NCBI RefSeq assembly: GCF_029027965.1
Contig: NZ_CP119082.1
Span: 2,589,001-2,653,000 of the forward strand
Direction: 5' to 3'
DNA length: 64,000 nucleotides
DNA from: Paracoccus sp. S3-43
GTDB lineage: Bacteria > Pseudomonadota > Alphaproteobacteria > Rhodobacterales > Rhodobacteraceae
Part shown: one piece after another, positions 47,114-56,176 of the stretch
Layout of the letters: every line of letters starts with the position of its first letter
Numbering within the stretch: the first letter of the stretch is position 1
Notes under the pieces: model-generated
Told to the model about the DNA's origin: nothing
The model's input: the letters and a program-made list of their open reading frames with translations, nothing else
Databases searched by the model: none
Translations under genes and position numbers: made by a program

Positions 47114-47894
47114 GCGCAAACCCCGCCTCGGCCATCAGCCGGTCTGAATGAGTCTCGACCTCGGCCTCCAGCCGGGGAATGAAGCCTTCCGCCGGAACCT
47201 CGGCCGGAATGACCGGCAGGAACTCGACCACGGCGCGGCCGGGGCGGATGCCCCAGCCCTTGCGGGGCCAGAACAGCCCGGTATTCACCGCGACCGGCAC
47301 CACCGGCAGGCCGGTGCCCGCGCGGATCGTGCCGACGCCGTGCTTGTAGGGGCGGCGTTCGCCCGGCCGGGTGCGGGTGCCTTCGGGATAGATGATCAGC
47401 TGGCCCAGCCCCTCGCCCGCGATCCGCCGGTTGATCTCGGCCGAGATGGCGCGCATGGCGTCGCGGCCGCGCGAGCGGTCGATGGGGATGCAGCCGACCT
47501 TCCAGGCATACCAGCCCATGATCGGGACATGCTTCACCTCGCGCTTCATGATGAAGGCGCGACGGGGGGCGGTATGGGCGATCACCAGGATGTCCAGGAA
47601 GCACTGGTGCTTGGCGGCGATGATGCAGTCGTCGGCGGGGGGCGTGCCGCGCACCTCGCAGGTCAGGCCCAGATGCAGGCGCGCGGCCCACAGCATGTAT
47701 CCGATCCAGCGGGTCGCGACGCGGTTCGCGCCCGCCCGGCCGTCACGCAGAAGCGCGGGCAGGCCCAGCAGCCCGATCACGATGGTCGCAAGCGCGGCAT
47801 GCAGGTAATAGAGCGCGTTCTGCCCATATTGCCAGGCCGTCAGCGGGCCGGGCACGGGCGATTGCGCCCGCCCCCCTTCTGCCCGCTGGCTCAT
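47085..47894 (-). CDS. 1-acyl-sn-glycerol-3-phosphate acyltransferase (PlsC-like)
   Basis: This 269-residue membrane-associated enzyme should acylate lysophosphatidic acid in phospholipid synthesis. The HX4D motif appears as KHQCFLD, where the usual NHxSxxD has changed slightly, and IIYPEGTRTRPGE is canonical. One or two N-terminal hydrophobic helices precede the domain. Its ATG overlaps the ftsX stop, tying lipid synthesis to FtsEX expression. Confidence 0.88.
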   Translation of the reverse strand: MSQRAEGGRAQSPVPGPLTAWQYGQNALYYLHAALATIVIGLLGLPALLRDGRAGANRVATRWIGYMLWAARLHLGLTCEVRGTPPADDCIIAAKHQCFLDILVIAHTAPRRAFIMKREVKHVPIMGWYAWKVGCIPIDRSRGRDAMRAISAEINRRIAGEGLGQLIIYPEGTRTRPGERRPYKHGVGTIRAGTGLPVVPVAVNTGLFWPRKGWGIRPGRAVVEFLPVIPAEVPAEGFIPRLEAEVETHSDRLMAEAGFAHELAGTERS

Positions 47895-48817
47895 CGGACC
47901 GCTCCCAGCATCTTCAGCGCCGCCCAGCGGGTCGCCAGGAAACCGACGGCGGCGGCCACGACCGGGATCAGCAGCGGCAGCAGCCAGCCCCAGCCCTGAA
48001 AGCCAAGCCCGGTCAGGAACCCGCCCGCCGCGTCCATGCCCGGCAGCAGGGCGATGCCCGCCATGCCGAACAACGTGCCGACCGCCGCGCCCACCGCCGC
48101 GCGCTTGGTGAAGCGGCGCACGAAGGCGGTGGCGATGGTGATGTCGCGCGCCCCGATCAGGCGCAGCACCCGGATCACCTGCCCGTTCGCCGCAAGCGCC
48201 GCCTTGGCCGCCAGCGTGATCATCGAGGCCGAGGCCGCCGCGATCAGCAGCAGCGACACGATGCCCAGCAACCGCAGACGGTTCGCCGCCGTCACCAGCG
48301 GACGGCGCCATTCGGTGTGGTCGTCCAGCACCGCGCCCGGCGCCTCGGCCTCCAGCCGCAGCCGCAGGCCCTCGGCGTCGAAATCGTCGCCCGCGATGGG
48401 CAGGTCGATCAGCGCGGGCACCGGCAGCGCATCGACCGGCATGTCGGGACCGAACCAGGGGGTCAGCAGGCCGGCGACCTCATCGGGCGGCAGCAGGCGC
48501 GGCTGGCCCGCGCCGGGCGTGGTCGACAGAACCTGCATCGCGGCCTGGGTGCGGGCGTCCTGTTCGTCGGACGAGGCGCTGACCCGCACCGTCACCGAGC
48601 CCGCCAGCTCGCCGGCCCAGCGGTCGGCCAGCCGCCCGGTCGCCAGCGACAGGGCCAGGGCGAAGACCGCCAGGAACGCCATCGCCCCCGCGGAAAACAG
48701 CGTCAGTTGCGCGGTGAACCCGGTCGGCGGCACGATCCGGTCGCCCGACCCGCCGTCGCGCATCAGCCCCTGCCACAGCGCCTTCAGGTTCAGCGCCCGA
48801 AATTCAGTCCGTCTCAC
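47891..48817 (-). CDS. ftsX: cell division permease FtsX
   Basis: This 308-residue protein has four predicted membrane helices with an extracytoplasmic loop between the first two, as in FtsX. The segment AANGQVIRVLRLIGARD is the family hallmark before helix 3. With FtsE it regulates cell-wall hydrolases at the septum. The ATG overlaps the ftsE stop (ATGA). Confidence 0.9.
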   Translation of the reverse strand: MRRTEFRALNLKALWQGLMRDGGSGDRIVPPTGFTAQLTLFSAGAMAFLAVFALALSLATGRLADRWAGELAGSVTVRVSASSDEQDARTQAAMQVLSTTPGAGQPRLLPPDEVAGLLTPWFGPDMPVDALPVPALIDLPIAGDDFDAEGLRLRLEAEAPGAVLDDHTEWRRPLVTAANRLRLLGIVSLLLIAAASASMITLAAKAALAANGQVIRVLRLIGARDITIATAFVRRFTKRAAVGAAVGTLFGMAGIALLPGMDAAGGFLTGLGFQGWGWLLPLLIPVVAAAVGFLATRWAALKMLGAVR

Positions 48818-49488
48818 AGATCCGCCCCTGCCAGCTGCAATGTTGCGTTCGCGATCCGCAGCACGCGGGCCGCGACCTGCGCCTTGGTCGCGCGGATCAG
48901 GTTCAGGTCATGGGTGGCGACCAGCACGGTCTTGCCCGATTTGTTCAGTTCGATCAGCAGTTGCATCAGCCGGACCGACATCTCCCAGTCCAGGTTGCCG
49001 GTGGGTTCGTCCGCCAGCACCAGGTCGGGCGACAGGATCACCGCGCGGGCCAGGGCCGCGCGCTGGCGTTCGCCGCCCGACAGGGACGGCGGCATGGCGC
49101 GGGCGTGCTGGGACAGGCCCACCCAGCCCAGCAGGTCGCGTAGCGCCGCCATGTCCACCGCCTGACCCGAGACGGACAGCGGCAGGGCCACGTTTTCCGC
49201 CACCGGCAGATGATCCAGAAACTGCGTGTCCTGATGGACCACGCCCACCCGGCGGCGCAGATCGGCAATGCCGTCGCGGGTCAGTTGCCGCACATCGTCG
49301 CCGAACGCCGTCATCTGCCCCGAGGTCGGCAGCAGGTCGGCATAGCACAACCGCAGCAGCGTCGTCTTGCCCGACCCAGAGGGGCCGGTCAGGAAATGGA
49401 ACATGCCCGGCTGCAAGGTCAGCGTCATGTTCGACAGCAGCTCGGCCCCCCCGTGATAGCCGAAGCCGACATCCCGCATCTCGATCAA
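48814..49488 (-). CDS. ftsE: cell division ATP-binding protein FtsE
   Basis: This 224-residue ABC ATPase partners FtsX. It has Walker A TGPSGSGKTTLLRL, the signature LSGGERQRAALARA and Walker B LVLADEPTGNLD. The start is TTG 49488 (LIEMRDVGFGYHGG), chosen because AAGGGG lies seven bases upstream and relatives begin MI(E/R)-like; ATG 49479 is an alternative. The gene is divergent from the zinc-ribbon gene. Confidence 0.92.
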   Translation of the reverse strand: MIEMRDVGFGYHGGAELLSNMTLTLQPGMFHFLTGPSGSGKTTLLRLCYADLLPTSGQMTAFGDDVRQLTRDGIADLRRRVGVVHQDTQFLDHLPVAENVALPLSVSGQAVDMAALRDLLGWVGLSQHARAMPPSLSGGERQRAALARAVILSPDLVLADEPTGNLDWEMSVRLMQLLIELNKSGKTVLVATHDLNLIRATKAQVAARVLRIANATLQLAGADL

Positions 49489-49576
49489 GCGCAATCCCCT
49501 TGTTCCTTCGGTGCCCGGCTTGGAACCCGGCCCCGCGCTTGATAGAACAGCCACAAGGCGAATGCGAGGGGTCGGA

Positions 49577-50266
49577 ATGGCGGAAATACGGTTGATCTGT
49601 CCCGGTTGCGCGGCCGAATACCGGGTGCCCGACACCGCCATCCCCGCCGAGGGGCGAGAGGTCGAGTGCAGCGCCTGCGGCAAGGTCTGGCACGCCAGGG
49701 CGCGGCTGGATCTGGGCGATGTCCCGCCCCTGCCCGCCGCCGAACCGCCCGCCCAGCCGCCCGCCGACCTGCCGCCGCTCAGCCGCCGCCTGCCCGTCAG
49801 CGTGCTGGAGATCCTGCGCGACGAGGTCGAACACGAACGCCGCGCCCGTGCGGCCGAGGATGGCGATGCCGCCGCCAGCCTCCCCCGCGCGGCCGTCGAT
49901 CCCGAATGGCCCGCGACGACCATCACCCGGCATTTCGAGCCCAAACCCGCCGAGGCCGCGCGTCCCGACCTGCCGGAACCCCTCCTGCCGGTCCCTGAAC
50001 AGCCTGCCGAACCCCGGCCCGCCGCTGCCCCGGTCATCGACGCCCCGGAACCCGTCCTGCGGGCCGCGCCGGACCGCAAGCCGGGCGGCTATGTCATGGG
50101 CTTCGGGCTGGCGGCGATGCTGGCCGGGGCGGTCGTGGCGCTGTATCTGCTGGCGCCCCGGCTGGCCGATCAGGGCGGCCTTGGCGACGGGCTGATGCAG
50201 TTGCGCGCCAGCCTGGACGGGGCGCGGCTGTGGTTGCAGGATCGCGCGGCCACGCTGGTCCGCTGA
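49577..50266 (+). CDS. zinc-ribbon (MJ0042-type) single-pass membrane protein
   Basis: This 229-residue protein starts with a zinc ribbon (CPGC at residues 9-12 and CSAC about 25 residues later, EIRLICPGCAAEYRVPD). A long proline/alanine-rich acidic linker follows, then one membrane helix near residue 185-205 (YVMGFGLAAMLAGAVVALYL). Such proteins are widespread in alphaproteobacteria with unknown function. Its last base abuts the convergent TIGR02302 gene's stop. Confidence 0.85.
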   Translation: MAEIRLICPGCAAEYRVPDTAIPAEGREVECSACGKVWHARARLDLGDVPPLPAAEPPAQPPADLPPLSRRLPVSVLEILRDEVEHERRARAAEDGDAAASLPRAAVDPEWPATTITRHFEPKPAEAARPDLPEPLLPVPEQPAEPRPAAAPVIDAPEPVLRAAPDRKPGGYVMGFGLAAMLAGAVVALYLLAPRLADQGGLGDGLMQLRASLDGARLWLQDRAATLVR

Positions 50267-52732
50267 TCAGAATCGGTCCAGCAGCCGTCCCAGATAATCG
50301 CGTTCGTCCTGCGGACGGTCCGGCTGGCCGGTCCGGCGGCGGATTTCGTCCAGCAGGTCGCGGGCGCGGCGGGCCGGATCGACGCCTTCGGCCAGCGGAT
50401 CGCCGCCGGCGATGACATTGCCGTTACCGTCGCGCTGACGGCCCAGCGGATCCAAGGCCGGACGCTGGCCAAAGCTTTGCCCTTCCCCGGCGCGATCGCC
50501 GCCGCCGGGTCGCTGGCCGTCCTGCCCCTGCCCCTGCTGGCCCTGTTGGCCCTGCTGCCCCTGCTGCTGGGCCAGCATGTCGCCAAGCGCGCGCATCCCC
50601 TCGCGCATCGACTGGATCGCATCGGCCTGCCGTTGCAGCGCGCCGCCGCTGTCGCCCTCGCGCAGGGCGCGCTCGGCCTCCTCCATCGCGCGGCCCGCCT
50701 GATCCAGTTGCCGCCGCGCCTGATCGCCGCCGGGCGAGCCCTGGCCGGGCAACAGCCCCTGCTGCTGGCCCAGTTCTTCGCGCAGCTGCCGCTGCCGGTC
50801 GGCCAGGCCCTGGGCGTCGGGGGACGGCTGGCCCATCTGGCCCTGGCCGAACTGTTCCTGCATGTCGCGGAAGGCCTCGTCCGACAGCCGCTGCTGCTCG
50901 CGCAGCGTATCGGCCAGCCGGTTCATCGGCTGGTTGCCGCTGCTGCCCTGCTGGCCCTCGCCGCCCTGACCCTGACGGACCTGGAGGTTTTCCATCATGC
51001 GGTTGAACTGTTCCAGCAACTCCTGCGCCTCGGCCATGCGGCCTTCGTTCATCAGGCGCTGGATTTCGTCCATCATCTGCTGGATCTGGTCGCCGGTGAT
51101 CTGCTGGCGCGGCTGGTCCCTGGTGAAGCGTTCGGAGGGATCCTGCTGGTTCTGCTGGGCCAGCATGTCGGTATAGGCATCCGTCGCCTCTTTCAGCTCA
51201 TCCATCAGCCGCTGGATTTCGTCGGGGCTGGCGCCGTTGCGGATCGCCTCGGACAGCTTCTGCTGGGCCTGGCGCATCCGCTCCAGGGCGTCCGACAGCC
51301 CGCCATCCTCAAGCTGGATCGCGGCCTGCCACAAGGCCTCGGCCAGGTCGTCGCGCAGCTTGTCGGTCAGGGCCGGGCCTTCCAGCAGGTTCACGGCGCC
51401 GCGCAGTTGCAGATACAGGGGCTGTTCGACGAATCCCTCGGGCCGCCAGGTGACCGCGCGCAGGATCTCGGCGCTGCGCCCGGCATTGCCGCGCGACCAC
51501 AGCAGGTCGCGCCGCATCTCGATCAGCGCGGCGGCCAGCGGATTGAAGAAGCGCCGCCCCGGCAGGACGGTGTGCATCGGATCGGACCGCCCCACCTGAT
51601 CGATCCCGTCGACAGCGCGCAGGCTGACGCTGACCGGCAGGTTCGCCCAAGGGTGGCGCGACAGATCCTCGGTCAGCTTGCCCTTGACCCGATGGCGGTC
51701 GCCGCGCGGCAGCGGCAGGACCAGTTCGACCGCCGGGCGCGGCTCGGGGTCGGCGGCCAGGCCGAAGCGGCGGTCCACGGCGGGCAGGTCCAGCGCGATC
51801 ACCGCCTGGCCCGAGGCGACGCCGTGATCGTCGCTGGCCTCGAAATCCTGCACCATCCGGCCGTCGGCGCGGCGCAGCGGCGCGGCCCCGGCGCGGATCA
51901 CCGGCGCGTTGTCGGGCAGCACCGTCACCTCGAAGCGTCGCCCCGCGACCTCGATCACGCCCGATGCCTCGGCCCGAAAGCCCGGCGCCTGCGGATCCTC
52001 GCCCAACGGGGGGCCGATATCCTGGGTCACCGCCGCGCCGTCGCCATACAGCCGGAAGGTCACGGCGCTGCCCTTGGGCAGTTCCAGCACCTGCCCCTGG
52101 GCCAGCGAATTCAGATAGATCGTCGGGCGGCGGGTATAGGCGGGCGGTTCGGCCCAGCCCTCCCAGCTTGGCCCGGTCGGGACGGCATCGGCCGCCACCG
52201 GGCGGGACACGGTCGCGGCCAGGGCCTGGATCCCCTGCCCCATCTGCGCCGCGCCGCCGAAGACCATCGCCATGACCAGGGCCACCAGCCCCGCCAGCCG
52301 CAGCGCAAAGGGGTCGCGCCGCGCCAGCCCGGCATCGGGCCGCACCGCCCGCGCCCGCGCCGCGCGGGCCTGCATCTGCGCCAGATGCGCCTGCCAGAGG
52401 GCGCCCTCGCCGCCGATGGCCGCGCGGTCGGACAGCGCCGCCAGCGGCCGCCCCGGCAGGGTCCGGTCCAGCCGGTCCACCGCATCGGCCAGGCGCACCC
52501 GGCGAAAGCGCATCCCGCCCCGGATCGCGGTCCACAGCAGCACCAGCACCACGGCCCCCGCCAGCCAAGGCAGCACCGGCCCCGGCACCGCCGCCACGGC
52601 CCCCAGCGCGAAGGCCGCAAAGATCAGCGCCAGCACGGTCGCCAATGGCCAGAAGGCGCGCGCCACCTGTTCCCACACCATCCCCCAGCGGGTCAGATGC
52701 AGGGCGCGGGCGACATGCCCTTTCTTCTTCAT
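50267..52732 (-). CDS. TIGR02302 family (DUF4175) membrane protein
   Basis: This protein of about 821 residues has three N-terminal hydrophobic segments (from VARAFWPLATVLALIFAAF to LAGLVALVMAMVFGGAA) and a large periplasmic-looking region. It ends in a glutamine/glycine-rich tail with repeats such as QQQGQQGQQGQQGQGQDGQ. The family function is unknown. I start it at ATG 52732, just behind the hairpin repeat; ATG 52804, overlapping lysA, is open in frame through the repeat. Confidence 0.85.
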   Translation of the reverse strand: MKKKGHVARALHLTRWGMVWEQVARAFWPLATVLALIFAAFALGAVAAVPGPVLPWLAGAVVLVLLWTAIRGGMRFRRVRLADAVDRLDRTLPGRPLAALSDRAAIGGEGALWQAHLAQMQARAARARAVRPDAGLARRDPFALRLAGLVALVMAMVFGGAAQMGQGIQALAATVSRPVAADAVPTGPSWEGWAEPPAYTRRPTIYLNSLAQGQVLELPKGSAVTFRLYGDGAAVTQDIGPPLGEDPQAPGFRAEASGVIEVAGRRFEVTVLPDNAPVIRAGAAPLRRADGRMVQDFEASDDHGVASGQAVIALDLPAVDRRFGLAADPEPRPAVELVLPLPRGDRHRVKGKLTEDLSRHPWANLPVSVSLRAVDGIDQVGRSDPMHTVLPGRRFFNPLAAALIEMRRDLLWSRGNAGRSAEILRAVTWRPEGFVEQPLYLQLRGAVNLLEGPALTDKLRDDLAEALWQAAIQLEDGGLSDALERMRQAQQKLSEAIRNGASPDEIQRLMDELKEATDAYTDMLAQQNQQDPSERFTRDQPRQQITGDQIQQMMDEIQRLMNEGRMAEAQELLEQFNRMMENLQVRQGQGGEGQQGSSGNQPMNRLADTLREQQRLSDEAFRDMQEQFGQGQMGQPSPDAQGLADRQRQLREELGQQQGLLPGQGSPGGDQARRQLDQAGRAMEEAERALREGDSGGALQRQADAIQSMREGMRALGDMLAQQQGQQGQQGQQGQGQDGQRPGGGDRAGEGQSFGQRPALDPLGRQRDGNGNVIAGGDPLAEGVDPARRARDLLDEIRRRTGQPDRPQDERDYLGRLLDRF

Positions 52733-52768
52733 GAAAATATCCCGGGGGTCCGGGGGCAGCGCCCCCGG
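52721..52768 (-). repeat. dispersed hairpin repeat, copy 5 (AAGAAGAA type)
   Basis: On the minus strand CCGGGGGC/GCCCCCGG follows the lysA stop, then GGACCCCCGGGATATTTTC and ATGAAGAAGAAAGG, which contains the ATG chosen for the TIGR02302 gene. The same layout is seen before fmt (copy 3). Confidence 0.75.
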
Positions 52769-52794
52769 CCGCAACGGTTCCGGGGGGCGCCGCG

Positions 52795-54060
52795 TCAAAG
52801 CCATTCCGGGATGCTATCGCGCGCCAGCATCTCCTCAAACGTCGGTCGCGCCCGGATGACGGCGAAGTGATCGCCCCGCACCAGAACCTCGGGCACCAGC
52901 GGGCGGGAATTGTATTCCGAGGCCATCACAGCGCCATAGGCCCCTGCGGATCGGAAGGCGACCAGATCGCCCGCCGCCATCCGGGGCAGTTCCGCGCCCT
53001 TCTGGAAGGTGTCGCCCGATTCGCAGACCGGCCCCACCACGTCGAAGGGCCGCACCGCCGCGCCGACCGCCGGTTCGATCACCGGCACGATGTCGTGATG
53101 CGCGCCATACATGGCAGGCCGCGCCAGATCGTTCATGGCCGCGTCCACGATCAGGAAGTCGCGGCCCTCGCCCTGTTTCACATAGATCACCCGCGACAGC
53201 AGGATGCCCGCGTTGCCGACGATGTTGCGGCCCGGCTCGATCTCGATCTGACAGCCCAGGTCGCCCACCGTCTCGCGGATCACGGCCCCGTATTCCAGCG
53301 GCAGGGGCGGCGCGTTGTTGTCGCGGCGATAGGGAATGCCCAAGCCCCCGCCCAGATCCAGCCGGGTGATCGCATGGCCGTCGGCGCGAAGCGCGCGGGT
53401 CAGGTCGGCCACCTTGGCATAGGCCGCGCGATAGGGGTCCAGATCGGTCAGCTGGCTGCCGATATGCACATCGACGCCGACCACCTGCAAACCGGGCAGG
53501 CTGGCCGCCTCGGCATAGACCTGACGCGCGCGGGCGATGGGAATGCCGAACTTGTTCTCGGATTTTCCCGTGGCGATCTTTTCATGCGTCTTGGCGTCCA
53601 CGTCCGGGTTCACCCGGACCGCCACCGGCACCACCGCGCCCATGCCGGCGGCAAGCGCCGAAAGGGCGCGCATTTCCGGCTCGCTCTCGATATTGAACTG
53701 GCGGATGCCGCCTTCGATGGCCTCGCGCATCTCGGCCAGGGTCTTGCCGACGCCGGAAAAGACGATCCGGTCGCCCGGCACGCCCGCCGCGCGGGCGCGC
53801 GCGTATTCGCCGCCCGATACCACGTCCATCCCCGCGCCCAGATCGCCCAGCAGCTTGAGGACCGCCAGATTGCTGTTGGCCTTGACCGCGAAGCAGACCA
53901 GGTGATCGGTCCAGTCCAGCGCCTGGCGGAACAGCCCGAAATGCCGCGTCAGCGTCGCCGCCGAATAGACATAGACCGGGGTGCCCACGTCTGCGGCGAT
54001 GCGCGACAGGGGCACATCCTCGGCGTGCAGCTCTCCGGCGTGATAGTTGAAGTGATCCAC
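52795..54060 (-). CDS. lysA: diaminopimelate decarboxylase
   Basis: This 421-residue PLP enzyme of fold-type III decarboxylates meso-diaminopimelate to lysine. The PLP lysine is in FAVKANSNLAVL, the glycine loop is DLGGGLGIPY and the second active-site motif is CESGDTF. The start is GTG 54060, directly after the small lipoprotein stop. It is part of argH-lipoprotein-lysA-TIGR02302. Confidence 0.96.
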   Translation of the reverse strand: MDHFNYHAGELHAEDVPLSRIAADVGTPVYVYSAATLTRHFGLFRQALDWTDHLVCFAVKANSNLAVLKLLGDLGAGMDVVSGGEYARARAAGVPGDRIVFSGVGKTLAEMREAIEGGIRQFNIESEPEMRALSALAAGMGAVVPVAVRVNPDVDAKTHEKIATGKSENKFGIPIARARQVYAEAASLPGLQVVGVDVHIGSQLTDLDPYRAAYAKVADLTRALRADGHAITRLDLGGGLGIPYRRDNNAPPLPLEYGAVIRETVGDLGCQIEIEPGRNIVGNAGILLSRVIYVKQGEGRDFLIVDAAMNDLARPAMYGAHHDIVPVIEPAVGAAVRPFDVVGPVCESGDTFQKGAELPRMAAGDLVAFRSAGAYGAVMASEYNSRPLVPEVLVRGDHFAVIRARPTFEEMLARDSIPEWL

Positions 54061-54207
54061 CTACAGCTCCGTGATCACGCCCATGGTGGCGTGGCCGGAA
54101 ATCGAGACGTTGGATTTCGGCGCGGTCTTCGGCGCGGGGCGTTCGGGGGCGCCGTCGACGCCGCAGGCGGCCACCGCGATCACCGCCAGGATTGCGAACC
54201 ATTTCAT
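54061..54207 (-). CDS. small lipoprotein, LptM/LppL-like
   Basis: A 48-codon gene lies between argH and lysA. ATG 54207 overlaps the argH stop as ATGA and AAGGAG precedes it. The stop TAG immediately precedes the lysA GTG. The product begins [20 protein letters not shown] with a clear lipobox (VAAC, cysteine 15), then a proline/lysine-rich tail of about 30 residues. The position next to lysA and the CG-x-x-G-x-x-x-x-P pattern resemble LptM/LppL lipoproteins, which in E. coli assist LptD assembly; that function is inference. Confidence 0.8.
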   Translation of the reverse strand: MKWFAILAVIAVAACGVDGAPERPAPKTAPKSNVSISGHATMGVITEL

Positions 54208-55607
54208 GCCAGTATCTCCTTCCAGCGGGCGATCTGCGCACGCACCTGATCCGGCGCCGTGCCGCCATAGCTTTGCCGCGACGCGACCGAGTTGTGAACG
54301 CCCAAAACGCCAAAGACTTTATCGGTGATCCCCGCATGGACCCCCTGCATGTCGGAAAGCGTCAGGTCCGGCAGGTCGCAGCCTCGCTGTTCCGCCAGAG
54401 CCACCAGCGACCCGGTGACATGGTGCGCGTCGCGGAAGGGCAGGCCCAGTTCGCGCACCAGCCAGTCGGCCAGATCGGTCGCGGTCGAGAAGCCGGCGGA
54501 CGCCGCCGCCTCCAGCCGGTCGCGGTTGGCGGTCAGGTCCGACAGCATCCCGGTCATCGCGGCCAGGGCCAGCATCAGGCTGTCGGCGGCGTCGAAGACC
54601 TGTTCCTTGTCTTCCTGCATGTCCTTGGAATAGGCCAGAGGCAGGCCCTTCATCACCGTGAACAGCGCCACCGTCGCGCCCAAGATCCGGCCGATCTTGG
54701 CGCGGATCAGTTCGGCGGCGTCGGGGTTGCGCTTCTGCGGCATGATCGACGAACCGGTGGACCACTTGTCCGACATCGACACGAAGCGGAACTGGGCCGA
54801 GGACCAGATCACCAGCTCCTCGGCCAGCCGCGACAGGTGGACGGCGCAGATCGAGGATGCCGACAGGAACTCCAACGCGAAATCCCGATCCGATACGGCG
54901 TCCAGGCTGTTGGCCATCGGCGCCTCGAAGCCAAGCGCCTGCGCGGTCGCATGGCGGTCGATGGGATAGCTCGTCCCCGCCAGGGCGGCCGCCCCCAGGG
55001 GCGATTCGTTCATCCGCCGCCGCGCGTCCCGGAACCGAGACAGGTCGCGGCCGAACATCTCGACATAGGCCATCATGTGATGGCCCCAGGTCACCGGCTG
55101 GGCGGTTTGCAGATGGGTGAAGCCCGGCATCACCCAATCCGCCCCGGCCTCGGCCTGCGACAAGGCGGCGCGGATCAGCGCCCGCAGCGCGTCGATGGCC
55201 GCGTCGCACTGGTCGCGCACCCACAGCCGGAAATCCGTCGCCACCTGGTCGTTCCGCGACCGCCCCGTATGCAGGCGGCCCGCAGGTTCGCCGATGATCT
55301 CTTTCAGGCGCGCCTCGACATTCATGTGGATGTCTTCCAACTCGGTGCGGAAGGGGAAATCGCCCGCCTCGATCTCTGACAAGACGGTGAGAAGCCCTTC
55401 CCTGATCGCCTCGGCATCGCTAGTGCTGATGATGCCTTGTGCCGCCAGCATCGCGGCATGGGCCCGGCTGCCCCGGATGTCCTGGGCGTAGAGCCGCCGG
55501 TCGAACCTGATCGAGGCGTTGATCGCCTCCATGATCGCATCCGGCCCGGCGGCGAAGCGCCCGCCCCACATGCTGTTGGCGCTGTCCTGTTGCGGCCGGT
55601 CGGTCAT
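54204..55607 (-). CDS. argH: argininosuccinate lyase
   Basis: This 467-residue enzyme of the fumarase/aspartase family splits argininosuccinate into arginine and fumarate. The signature [12 protein letters not shown], the [12 protein letters not shown] segment and [13 protein letters not shown] are canonical. GAGGGA precedes ATG 55607. It heads the lysine/arginine-related operon and its start is only 23 bp from the divergent thioredoxin-like gene. Confidence 0.96.
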   Translation of the reverse strand: MTDRPQQDSANSMWGGRFAAGPDAIMEAINASIRFDRRLYAQDIRGSRAHAAMLAAQGIISTSDAEAIREGLLTVLSEIEAGDFPFRTELEDIHMNVEARLKEIIGEPAGRLHTGRSRNDQVATDFRLWVRDQCDAAIDALRALIRAALSQAEAGADWVMPGFTHLQTAQPVTWGHHMMAYVEMFGRDLSRFRDARRRMNESPLGAAALAGTSYPIDRHATAQALGFEAPMANSLDAVSDRDFALEFLSASSICAVHLSRLAEELVIWSSAQFRFVSMSDKWSTGSSIMPQKRNPDAAELIRAKIGRILGATVALFTVMKGLPLAYSKDMQEDKEQVFDAADSLMLALAAMTGMLSDLTANRDRLEAAASAGFSTATDLADWLVRELGLPFRDAHHVTGSLVALAEQRGCDLPDLTLSDMQGVHAGITDKVFGVLGVHNSVASRQSYGGTAPDQVRAQIARWKEILA

Positions 55608-55630
55608 TGGCGCGTCCCTCGGAGGTCTTC

Positions 55631-56176
55631 ATGCTGCGTTCCGCCCTGCTTTATACGGCACTGCTTTTCGGTGCAAACGCCGCCTTCGCGGGCCCGGTGG
55701 ACTGGGACGCGGCCCGGCAGGCGCTGCCGAAGCTGGTCCGGACCCAGGACGCGGCCCCGGTCAGCGCGGTCGAATTCACCGACCCGGACGGCGGCACGCA
55801 CCGGCTGGCCGATTACAAGGGCAAGGTCGTTCTGGTGAACTTCTGGGCGACCTGGTGCGCGCCCTGCCGCAAGGAGATGCCCGCGCTCGACGCCCTCCAG
55901 GCCGAGCTTGGGGGCGAGGATTTCCAGGTCGTGACCATCGCCACGGGCCGCAACGCGGTGCCGAAGATCCACGACTTCTTCGCCGAGACCGGCGTGACCG
56001 ACCTGCCCGTGCTGCTGGACCCGCGCCAGCAGTTGGCGCGCGAAATGGGCGTGGTCGGCCTGCCCGTCACCGTCCTGATCGACCGCGACGGAAACGAGAT
56101 CGCCCGCCTGATGGGCGACGACCATTGGGACTCCGACGGCGCCAAGACCCTTATCCGGCAGTTGACCGAGGGCTGA
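55631..56176 (+). CDS. TlpA/ResA-like thioredoxin
   Basis: This 181-residue periplasmic thioredoxin has a signal peptide (MLRSALLYTALLFGANAAFA) and active site WCAPC with cysteines 76 and 79 in VLVNFWATWCAPCRKEMP, plus the cis-proline loop GLPVTVLIDRDG. It likely keeps exported cysteines reduced, for example in cytochrome maturation. GGAGG precedes ATG 55631. Its end overlaps tag by 26 bp on opposite strands. Confidence 0.92.
   Translation: MLRSALLYTALLFGANAAFAGPVDWDAARQALPKLVRTQDAAPVSAVEFTDPDGGTHRLADYKGKVVLVNFWATWCAPCRKEMPALDALQAELGGEDFQVVTIATGRNAVPKIHDFFAETGVTDLPVLLDPRQQLAREMGVVGLPVTVLIDRDGNEIARLMGDDHWDSDGAKTLIRQLTEG

Noticed and set aside
50400..50620. Gln/Gly repeats in the TIGR02302 gene as a possible tandem DNA repeat or CRISPR-like array
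   Set aside because: The units are short and irregular and encode a typical QG-rich tail; there are no spacers.
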